A stretch of 64,000 nt of DNA from Panonychus citri (Eukaryota; Arthropoda; Arachnida; Trombidiformes; Tetranychidae), in the NCBI RefSeq assembly GCF_014898815.1, contig NW_026515544.1:3201426-3265425 (forward strand). The letters run 5' to 3'. Below the pieces are notes generated by a model that worked only from the letters and a program-made list of their open reading frames with translations, ran no database searches and had not been told where the DNA came from. Shown piece after piece: positions 55,139 through 64,000 of this stretch. A program made the position numbers and the translations under genes. Within the stretch, counting starts at the first letter, position 1. Each line of letters begins with the position of its first letter.

Positions 55139-58100
55139 CATTTTCATCCTCATCTTCATCACCATCAACAATATAAAATCAGAAATGGATGAACAAAAAA
55201 AGAAGCATCAAATTAACCAAACCTTATATTCATTTTTAGGAGAAACTGTTGAATTGGATTAAAAATGGTGAATTAAAAAAGCAGCGAGAAGATGAAGAAA
55301 AATAAATGATGAGGAAAGATGAAAAAGAAAGAGAAAATGAAAGATGGTGATGATGATGAGAGGAAGAAGATGAAAACAATGAACATTTAAGTGTGGGTCA
55401 AACTTGGCCCACTAAAAGGCTTCACAATCAAGTGAAGAATAAAAAAACTCTAATTGTAACCATTACAATCATTTTATTACTTCAATCAGGTTAAATGGTC
55501 TTCTCATCATCCTCATCCTCATCTTCATCTTCATCCTCATCTTTCATTTCTTATATTATTTTTCTCTATTCTCCTGATCATCTAGAACTTACTTATCTTC
55601 ATAATTATCATCATTAGTTTTCATTTCATTTTAACAATTTCATCTCATCTTGATTTACATTTCTTTGATTCTTTGGGTCATCATGATTAGTTTAATGATG
55701 TTTAATCATAAAATTGTTTCGCGGTAGTGATTATGTTAATTTGGTTGACAAAAATCAAGATTGACCATTTATCTTAATTGCATATGATTAACTTTCCAAT
55801 TCAAATGAATAAACTGATACTTAACAATCAAATCTAAATTATTATGTATGATAATTGTTAACTAATTTACAGCTTCATCATGATGATGACCCTTTGTATC
55901 TTATTGACAATTTGACAGTTAATTGTGATTGCTGAACAATTAATTTACCTCTTTTTTTTTCCTGACAATTGTTTCACAATTTACATGAAAGGTAAACAAC
56001 GAGGTAAATAGTTCAGACTGACCATTTCCGGCTATTCAACTTCCCTTTCATCATAATCTTTGAAAAAAAACTCAATCAAATTAATAAAAATCCTAAGATA
56101 AAGTCATATGATAAACTTTTTGATTACTTTAATTTCAACTGATATAATTGTTAATTTAAAATCAATATTAACCAATTGGTCAAGAGAAAGATGAAACCGG
56201 AAACAATCAACCAATGAAACCATAATGTTAACTCATCATCTCAACAACAACAAGTAACTAATCAATAATCAAATCAATCTGAAAATTGAATCAATCGCCA
56301 GTTCACAATTACCTTAATTGGTTATTCAAAAAACCTTAATCATAATCTATTGATAACATTATCGGATTCAATGTTTTCCTTTCAACTATCACTATCATGT
56401 AATGTATATTTCAAGCAATCATGATAATGAATTCATGATAACCTTAAAATAAGATGATGATCAATATGATTGTAATCAAAATACTCACCAATAGTTAAAG
56501 AAAACAACAACAACAACAATCAAATAATTTTCCACTTTGATTATAATGTTTTATTCATGATCATGATACGATAACTACAATTAACTTTTTTTTTCTTCTA
56601 CTTTTTTCATATCTTTTACTGTCTAATAATTGCAATGAATCAAGTTACTTGTATCTGTTTACCTGATTAGATGATAATTGTTGATTGTTAAGAGTAACAT
56701 CCAATAATTGAATGAATCAAATTTTGTTCAGATTCCCGTCAGAATCTTCATGATAATTAGATAAACTATCAACAATAATGTTATAATAACAGTAAGAGGT
56801 TAGTTGGATTATATTTTTAGGACAGGAAAAAGTATTTACTCATTATTATTATATTGATTGTTCATCTTCATCCTCATCTTATTTTTTTTAAAGAAAAATT
56901 CATCTCAAATTTTTGCTATATTTACTTTCTTAACTACACACCAAATGAATTGGTTAAATTAGCAACAATTTAATCAAGATACAATTAAAGATCACAGTTG
57001 ATTACTTTTACCTTGTTCATCTCTACAGAATCTTAATCATCATGGGAATTATCAATTGATTATTGAATAACCTTAACAACAACAGTAACAACAACATCAA
57101 CCAGAATTCATGTGAGAGTCAATGATTGTAACCATTTTAAAATCAATTGGCTGGTTGATTGTTTGATTGATTGATTGTCTTTCAGGTCAAGAAAATTATT
57201 CTCACCTTTATCATTCTCAATGTTTACCTTAATCCTCCCACGAGCTCATCTTCATCCATGACTGGATTAGATATCGATTCTTAATCTATTAACAATATTT
57301 GATTCAATTCAAAGATTACATCATGTTGATTGAAATGAAGAAGATACGAAAAAAAAAAGTTCTGATCTACTTTGAAATGTTATATTAATTTAAGCTTTGA
57401 AAATAATTAATTGTTATTAAAGGTCAATCGGTATAATTAGACGTGATTAAAGGTTAATCATTACTGTTGTTGTTGTTGTTTATTGTTGTTACTGATCAAT
57501 GTTGATTGTTTTTCCTTCAATTTAATTGTTTGATAAAATCTGTTAATTGTAATTAATGATGATGAAAAAAAAACACCAACAACAATAAGACACTCACATA
57601 ATAATAATAATAATATAAACAATTTACACTTTCAATTGATGGTCAACAATTAACCAAATCAAGCAACATTTTAAACAATTACAATTCAACCTTGGCTTAT
57701 TGGCAACTTTCAATTGTAAATTAATTTCAATGAATTTCTCGCTCATCATCATCATCACTCTCTCATTATCTTAACAATTAGATTTTAATTAATCCATGAT
57801 AATCAACAAAAACAACAACAGAATCAACGATAAAACCTGATTAAAGAGTTGATTGTTGACTCTAATGATGATGAGGATACTTTTGTTAATTATCATGCAA
57901 AAGTAAATTGTTATTTATTGTAATCCATGATGATGATGATGATGGAAATGAAAGAGAAACAAAATGATGATAAAGGAATGGGAGAGTTGAAGAGATGAGG
58001 ATGAAAAGTATATTGTTTATTTTAGATGAAGATGAAGGTAAAATAATAGATGTTGATCCATATTATGTATATGTTATATTGAGATATATCCAAGAAACAA

Positions 58101-61100
58101 TTGGATTTAAACAACAACAATTAAGGAGATTGAGTTTTGACCTCATTGGATTAACGTTGATCAAACACTTAAAGGTATTTGTGAGTATAATTTTTTTCTT
58201 CTTCTTACCTCTCAGTCAACAATTAACTGGTTAAATTGTTGCTGTTAAGGTTGATCATCATTAAATTTATAATAATAAATAAATGAATGAATGAATTGCC
58301 TTTCCTTTTCTTTGTTGTTAATCTGTTGAATTAACTGTTAACAATTTAGTGGGCGAATCGTTGTTTACCTTTAATGTGTTACTATTATTATATTATGGAT
58401 ATCAATTTGATTTCTTAACCTAATCAACATTGTAACGGTAACAATTACGAGTTAAATTAAAGCGCGATACAATTTTCAAGATGATTTAGTTAATTGTTAC
58501 TTACGATTGCTAAGATCTTCAATTGATATAATGATCGTCTCTCATAATCTAAATCACCAACCAAACTAATCACTCCTTTACCTTCAACGGTTTCAATTGA
58601 AAATGTCTTTGGTCCATTGTCCTTGTCGATTTCCTGAAGAAAAATATTGGATAACAATTAGTTGATTTAGTTAATTTGTGTGTAAAAATTATGAAAAATT
58701 AAGTTGATTGTTAAAAGAATCAAACAAAATTGTAGTAAAAAACAAAAAATTAACATCAATTGTAAATTAGATTAGTTTAGTATCCAAAAATTTTGCCAGA
58801 AAATAAGACAATTGATTGTAATTAAATTTCTTGACTAAATTAATGGTTTTAAACCTTAATTGTTACCATTTTTCAGTTGACTGATCAAGATGATGATCAA
58901 TCTAGAGATGAACAATTTATCCTCGATTTTTTTTCTCTACTATTCATGTGTATGTGAAAAGAACCACAATTTAAGTTGAATATTTAAAAAATCGGAAAGA
59001 AAAGAAGAAAAAAAGTTTCTCCTTTGCGTTCCAACGAAATCGTTAAAAACTTTTGCGCTCCAATGTTTTTTTCTTATTCTGGTTAGAAAACCATCAAATT
59101 CTTGGCACTCACCCAACCTATTATCATGATAATTATCATTATCATCAAGTTATTATATTATAGTTGTAACTTGGATAATAATAATAACAATCATAATAGA
59201 AAAATGCAATGGAATTGATATTATCCTTATTATTACCTTTGCGATTTGAAGCAACAATGAATTCAAAGGTAACAGCAAACATAAAAAATACTCAACGAAT
59301 TGGATTAACCTAAGAATTAAATTGTTGGCTCAACGAAAGTAATAAAAAAAACACCAAACTCTAAATTATAATAATGATTAACTTTAAATATCGTTAATGA
59401 TAAATGATGATGATGGAAACAATTTTCACATCATTTAACAAATGATTGCTGATAGAGAAGAAGAGTAAATTATCATTAGTTAATCATAAATAATAAGATA
59501 AATAAAGTTATGATTAACTTTGATATTGATAATGATTAATTGACACGCTTTGGTATTGGTGATTAGTATTAAATTATTATCAACAACAACAACAACTATG
59601 TGACATTAGCAATTTAAATTGTTCACTTTCCAAAAGTTAATTGGTAACGAAAAGTATTCCTAATGGTTTTAACAGTGATACAAATATTAATTGCTGTTTA
59701 AAAATCAACTGATTGTTACAGTTAGAAGAAAATAATTTAATCAGTTTTAATGATTGAAGAGAAACAAGAAAAACAAAATGGAAATTAAAATCTCCATAGA
59801 CTTAGATTATCCGATAACCGTTAAAATCCAATTGACCTTTAAATAGAAAACAGTATGTTGACCTCTACCCCCGAAACTACCTGGTGACCTCAATAAATAA
59901 CGTTGGATACCACAGATAAATGGTGTAACTGGGACGATGATACATAACTGACCCTCCCACTGATACCTTTATCTTTTCTCACTGGACATCAACATCTCTT
60001 CACAACCTCTCACCTTTTCACCTTAGACATGTACTACACACAAAGCACAGAAACGATAAGAGTAATAACTATAATAATATAAATCGCCACAAGGAAAAAA
60101 AAGGTCATTGGTCAGTTTCTTGGTTTTAACATCTTTGTGGTTCCTTTTGCTTATTTTATGAGTTTTCCAATTCATGGGAATTAGTAAATTTTCAAAGGTC
60201 AACCTATTGGTCAAGATGAAAGTTACATTTATCTTCTCAATCCTTAACCTAAATTTAATCACATCAATCTTATTGTTGTTAATATATTGTTTCATGTTTT
60301 CTCTCTCTCTCAAATCAATCAATTATTATTATCCAAAGTTAATCAATCAATTTCAATTGGTTTCAATTCAATATACTTCTAAGTCCAGTAATAAATAATG
60401 ACCAGTAAATTTATTAGCTAATTTATTTATACCTCATATTGGTCAATATATATAAATGTGAATATGTGAGATGATGTTTATTAATTAATTGTTGTAATTA
60501 AGAGATGATCAAAATTTAACCCTTAAAATAAGGTTAAAGGTGCGGAAGTTGTTTATTAATATCATATAATGTGGTTTACTATTAATCATTAACAATCAAA
60601 TTTAATCATCATCTGTGAGGGCGTATTAATATATATATATTGAGCCACGAATTGATATTAATAACAATCAAATTTAGTTATTAATTATTATGTACATAAT
60701 ATTATCATGTTGCTTCAAGAAGATGTGGATATTTAAATTGTTGATCATTTACATGTAAACAAATCATAATCAATCCCTTGACAATTAACTCCATTCATCA
60801 TTGTATTGTGTGTGTGTGTATGTGGGAGTTAATTGTAATCATAAATATTTTATATTTTTTTTGATTTGATCAAAAAAAATAAATAAATTTTTCAATCTGA
60901 TTATCAATTTAATCCTTATCATTAAAGGATTTGTTGTAATAATATTATTATTCAATTTAATTGTTGTTACAAGTTGAAAAGTATTAGCAACAATTTACTG
61001 TATCATTGATAATAGTAATCAACTGATTAAGATGATTATATGGTAATGATAATGTTTTTTAATTTAATAAATAATGATAACAATTAAATTGATTTGTTAT

Positions 61101-63043
61101 TTTAACAAGATCAGGAAGTGATTAGTTAAATTGTTTTCTTATTGTTTGATTATTATGAATATTAGTTTTGGTTACTAATCGAAATGTAAATATTATCATA
61201 CATTTACCATAATGTTCAGACAATTAAGTTAATTGTTGTACTTAATTCATATTGAATGAACTAGATTTTTGATCAAATCTCATGTTGAGAGATTATAATC
61301 AATTTAATCGTAACATTTATCCTCAAAATCTTTGATTGTTTCTCATAAGAATCACAATTTTCACAAGGTAAATATGATTATCCTTTAAAAGATTATGATG
61401 AGGATAAAAAAGTATCAAGAAAAAAAAGTCTTGTCACATTTGAAACAGAACAACAGTAAAAAAAGTGAATAACAAGAACTTAATTAAATAATTATGTAAA
61501 ATTTTCTTAAATTAGAATGATAATAATACAAATTATTAAGATAATCTTGATTAAATTATATTCCTCATCATGTTTACCATTATCATTGATAATTAGCTGA
61601 TTCTTTTCAAAGTTAAATACACGAGACTTGATAATTTACCTTGATTAGGATTATAACTGTGGTGTGAGAATTCAAAGTTCATTATCATGTAACTACTTCA
61701 ATCATTATCTTCTTTAGGTTACCCCAATGTCAACCACACAAAGACAGGGAGAGAAAGCGAGGGAGGAGGATGAGGAGGCGGTGGTGGTGGTGGTAGTGGT
61801 GGGAATATGCCAGTTTCTGGTTAAGAAAATTCAACTTTCAAAAAATAGTGAAAAATGTTATCCTCATGGTGGAAACTTTTCCCTCTCCTTTTACCTTTGA
61901 TTTTAAAGAGCAATTAACTTTAATCATCATGATTATACATGATGATGATGATGATGATGATTCTGTACTCAGAATAATAATCACAGTTTTAATTGTTCAA
62001 ATAAATGAAACTTATGTGTAGGTGGATTGAATTTCTAATTTCACCATTGTTATTAGTATCTTTATTTACTATCTACCTGTTGAGTTTAAATAACGATCAT
62101 TATCAATGATAAATCTAGAAGTTTTTGTCTTCTAAACAAATTGACAGAACTGGATTAACTGATTATCTCTGATAATGGATTATTATTAAGGCGTTCAAGT
62201 TTTAATTCTCATGGGAACTCATGTTTCTTTATGAGCCTCTTAACTTTTACCGATCATTTTTATATAAAAGCAACAAGGAGATGAATTATTCTGATATCAA
62301 CAGGTAATTATCTTTGTTGGTTTAATCATCTTCTCTTATTGTTGAATCTATGAAACTTTCTCAGATACTTGAGATTAGATCAATTTGGACAATTGGTTTT
62401 AGTTTGTGCCATCGGTCACCTAATGACCGACACACCAAGTATCCTTTTCTGAAATTATCTCCCACTCTCTCATATCATTCATATTTCTCAGTTATTATTA
62501 GCTAATTTGTCCTAAATGAAACAACTGAATCATGATGAAAATGGTAATGATTTTTTTCAGATGAGGACAAAAACAACAACAACTTGACCAATATAAAAGT
62601 AGACAGAATCTGATTCAGTGTATTTTCAGGGTGAGAATTGTAAATTGGATGCAAATTATGATAATGAGAGAGACAAAGGTGATGATAATGATGATGATGC
62701 AGAAAAAAACAGTGTTGGTCATCATCATAATTATAATATTCGTGTCAATAGACTGGACGTTGAAGCGCAGAAAAACTTGACCAACGCTGATTTTTTTTGA
62801 GTTTTGATGTTAATTGTTTGTTTTTTTTTTGACAGTTGTTGGATTTAATTGAAAGTTAATTATATTTACCTGAAGCTGATACAATACTTGACCAAATCGT
62901 CCTTCATCTTGGTCAAATGCTTCAACTGTTTCAACTATTCCAGGTCGAGTTTTCTCAGATAAACTGACCGTTGTCCGAAAAGGCCTGAAGACTGGTTCAT
63001 TATCGTTAATATCCTCGACAATGATTAACATAGATTTAGTTAT
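44571..63043 (-). CDS. CDH23/Cad87A-like non-classical cadherin, 14 exons, 5' end outside the window
   Basis: Calcium-dependent adhesion protein. Exons, 5' to 3', inferred from GT-AG sites and domain continuity: 62870-63043, 58505-58633, 52399-54508, 51642-52168, 49836-50652, 48890-49189, 47796-48087, 47464-47697, 47266-47354, 46651-46737, 46448-46583, 45909-46036, 45628-45795, 44571-45144. It encodes roughly fourteen cadherin repeats with DxNDNxP, DRE and AxDxD calcium motifs, a juxtamembrane domain resembling the MAD12/SEA-like domain of CDH23/PCDH15, one transmembrane helix, and a glycine/asparagine-rich tail ending in TTEL-COOH, a class I PDZ ligand. Human CDH23 also ends in TEL. No catenin-binding region is visible, so this is not a classical cadherin. 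The first exon shown follows an acceptor, so more repeats and the signal peptide lie upstream. Cad87A-like is my best guess; the exact orthologue is uncertain. Confidence 0.85.
45628..45795 (-). CDS. Cadherin exon: membrane-proximal cytoplasmic segment
   Basis: Begins just after the transmembrane helix (YERRLKAATTTAFGHRDPQ) and ends DDEQM(S). The acceptor is ATCAATCAG and the donor GTAAATA. Confidence 0.85.
45909..46036 (-). CDS. Cadherin exon: transmembrane helix
   Basis: Encodes ACLISSTAFLLLLMLVTCLC flanked by SQNREEVLTFDDQLK outside and NQRNR inside. GTAAAAG donor and ATTTACAG acceptor. Confidence 0.9.
46448..46583 (-). CDS. Cadherin exon: juxtamembrane domain, part 3
   Basis: Encodes DLYLHFVDPNDNSIMDVNNV and a helical NIDYLDQLYKDFNVLVSE. 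Part of the MAD-like domain next to the membrane. Confidence 0.85.
46651..46737 (-). CDS. Cadherin exon: juxtamembrane domain, part 2
   Basis: 87 bases, VLSNITGAIVNVDNYKFHSN and on to VDKLK. Canonical GTAAGT donor and TTTACAG acceptor. Confidence 0.85.
47266..47354 (-). CDS. Cadherin exon: juxtamembrane domain, part 1
   Basis: Encodes LLREDQRVRFVLRLTPSELR and RERLEKFRE, the first strand and helix of the membrane-adjacent domain. Confidence 0.85.
47464..47697 (-). CDS. Cadherin exon: last cadherin repeat, C-terminal part
   Basis: Starts AVDSDDGANAVVYYYISG and ends FEFQVTANDSKGLSDTAKVK. It lacks a DxNDN end, as expected for the repeat that joins the membrane-adjacent domain. Confidence 0.85.
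47796..48087 (-). CDS. Cadherin exon: repeat with DVNDNPP
   Basis: Encodes LDRETKSTYSLIVQATNDC and TITIKDVNDNPPKFVKPIF. Acceptor CATTTTCAG; donor GTAAATAAAG. Confidence 0.9.
48890..49189 (-). CDS. Cadherin exon: repeat with NVDDYEP
   Basis: LDRERQRIYELRVEAYDLGE, then ITNVDDYEPEFTE in place of the canonical DxNDNxP, so one calcium site is weakened. GTAAGT donor. Confidence 0.9.
49836..50652 (-). CDS. Cadherin exon: two repeats with a Ser/Leu-rich insert
   Basis: DREEMSSYNLLIQAVDNYEY, SDVNDETPF, then TATDKDDPSTPNGRI. This is interrupted by an insert of about 45 residues (LPLLARSLRSSPSRLSARSS onward) before SLKVKVEDSGSPSRYS and SDVNDRSPNF. The insert sits in a loop between repeat strands, is low complexity, and is unusual for a cadherin repeat. 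Confidence 0.88.
51642..52168 (-). CDS. Cadherin exon: two repeats
   Basis: IKIADVNDNRPVFLKELF, KIDRETYSWINCTVRATDGG, FDENDNNPVFDGNNQ and VTAHDDDIGLYGKVTYLL. Donor GTGAGTAC. Confidence 0.9.
52399..54508 (-). CDS. Cadherin large exon: about six and a half repeats
   Basis: 703 codons without interruption. Calcium motifs in order include VEDAEDNPPIF, TDVNDEKPVF, KDANDNFPNF, EDVNDNKPRF, YDKNDNSPIF, VDVNNKPPSF and LDRETWDQVKLY. A GYGTSGI-like linker follows TDVDSGNYG. The first base is preceded by an acceptor (GGTTTAG) and the last by GTAAGTC. Confidence 0.92.
54509..58504 (-). other. Cadherin intron (4.0 kb)
   Basis: No gene supported. It contains a (CT)n microsatellite at about 55090-55135, scattered AAC and GAT runs, and a high density of CAATTA/TAATTG words. 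ORFs such as 55002-55262 and 57995-58234 lack any recognisable domain. Confidence 0.6.
55090..55135. repeat. (CT)n microsatellite
   Basis: About 23 uninterrupted CT units in a cadherin intron. Confidence 0.95.
58505..58633 (-). CDS. Cadherin exon: half repeat
   Basis: 129 bases. EIDKDNGPKTFSIETVEGKG then LDYERRSLYQLKILAI joins in frame to DRAIEGDRHT at the start of the large exon. Confidence 0.88.
58634..62869 (-). other. Cadherin intron (4.2 kb)
   Basis: No gene supported. Simple repeats include GGT/GGC near 61780-61800 and GATGAT near 61940-61960. The ORFs at 60023-60398 and 62618-62800 look like chance. Confidence 0.6.
62870..63043 (-). CDS. Cadherin exon: most 5' exon visible
   Basis: Begins after TTAATCAACAG with ITKSMLIIVEDINDNEPVF (end of one repeat), then TVSLSEKTRPGIVETVEAFD and QDEGRFGQVLYQLQ. 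Donor GTAAATAT. Confidence 0.88.
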
Positions 63044-64000
63044 CTGTTGATTAAATTAATTAATAGTAAATTAGTATCTAAATGTGAGAAATTAATTCAT
63101 TTTTTGCTCATTAATAGTAATTAAAAAAAGTTCATAAACACTTATTAGAATGAGATATGAATATAAGCCGAAAACAATAGGATAAAAATTGGCAATTAGG
63201 TTAATCAACAATTAAATTAAAGTGAGAGAAATGGTCAATGATTAAGTTTTGCAATTTATTCATAAATCACCAACAATTAACTGAAACGATTTTACGTTTA
63301 ATCAAAGGTAACATTTATTGTAAGTATTGAGTTGATTGTATTTTAATTGTAACTGTTTTTTTTTCAACAATTTACCTTGAAAGTGATTAAGATTAATCAG
63401 TTTTTGTGATAATGAGAAAGATAAAAAAAATCAAATGATGAGTTGGTTTGATTTAGATTAAAATTGATTACTTTTGATTTAATTTTGGGTTTCAAACAAT
63501 AATATGAAAAAAAAGTTAATTTTCTCATTATTAACAATCATGATTAAAATTTAACATGATGATTATTATTATCAATTACTGATTACCCAACCTTAATTTG
63601 TTAATAATGATGAAAAGGAGGTTAACAATTAATCATAAAACAATTGAAATCCAAACTTAAACCAACAATCAACTAACAATAACAAATATCATCTAATTCA
63701 AGAGCAAACTAAATCAATTAGCAATTAAATTGCTTAATCAACCTGAAAAAATAAGTTATCATTTTTAAGGTATTTTCATTGGAAACAATCAAACTAATTA
63801 GTTGATTCAGTTAGATGATAAAACTATTAAGTTTAATCAACAAATTGAATTGTTAGAAAAAAAGATAAACTCAAATTCTGATGAAATGAATAAAAAACTC
63901 AGCAGAAATCGTCATGAAATGAATCAGAAAATTTTCAAGAATCTGATTTATATATTTGATTGGAATAATTTTCATGATAACTTTCAGATGACGATAATGA
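63044..64000 (-). other. Start of a further cadherin intron
   Basis: 957 bases with no exon or gene that I can support. The preceding exon must lie beyond the window. Confidence 0.5.

Noticed and set aside
55002..55262. 86-codon ORF with a Ser/Leu run
   Set aside because: Built on the (CT)n microsatellite in a cadherin intron.
57995..58234. 79-codon ORF on the plus strand in a cadherin intron
   Set aside because: No domain, no promoter context, and composition like the surrounding intron.
62618..62800. 60-codon Asp/Asn/His-rich ORF
   Set aside because: GAT/AAT-rich low-complexity sequence in an intron.

Overview
This is a eukaryotic, AT-rich (very roughly two-thirds A+T) invertebrate genomic window. 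An Ihog/Boi-type Hedgehog co-receptor, intron-less secreted PEBP genes, a CDH23-like cadherin and an env-bearing Gypsy-type retroelement together suggest an arthropod, possibly a mite. The lineage is inference. No rRNA, CRISPR, operon or convincing tRNA was seen.

Layout. 1-8241: a partial Ihog/Boi-like gene (2-1651), then a tandem second copy broken by small indels (4654-6755). Decayed Ig-exon and 3'UTR fragments lie between and after them, plus a deleted Tc1-like transposon (3715-4546). 8242-22586: retroelement B, with 319-bp LTRs and TSD AAAG. It carries a gag remnant and an accessory ORF but no pol. B is interrupted by element A (9107-20886, minus strand, 243-bp LTRs, TSD CAAT). Element A reads 5'LTR, repeat-rich leader, gag, pol, env, then an extra ORF. 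22591-23078: diverged Ihog-flank sequence. 23079-35191: a second copy of A in the opposite orientation (A'), preceded by the 3' end of a third copy sharing its LTR. 35258-36519: a third Ihog-like fragment. 36520-43552: four secreted PEBP-family genes, one frameshifted, with an inverted repeat bracketing two of them. 44571 to beyond 63043, minus strand: fourteen exons of a long non-classical cadherin with a juxtamembrane MAD-like domain, one transmembrane helix and a C-terminal PDZ ligand (TEL). This resembles CDH23/Cad87A.

The most interesting object is the ORF downstream of env in element A (9493-10902, minus). It encodes two perfect CCHC zinc knuckles followed by a DEDDh 3'-5' exonuclease domain of the ISG20/REXO4 type, with all five catalytic residues present. 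It sits directly behind a strong splice-acceptor-like sequence, and behind a spacer carrying six copies of a short CCGGTGATGGGG-like motif. At least five more copies of that motif are scattered through the element. An LTR retroelement with its own zinc-knuckle exonuclease is not something I know to be described.

A caution on quality. Three of the four A LTRs and both B LTRs read as identical, which implies very recent insertions. Yet the coding regions of A, A' and the second Ihog copy differ by many short deletions, often in homopolymers, and each copy has its own breaks. Residual long-read consensus error is a serious alternative to real pseudogenisation.
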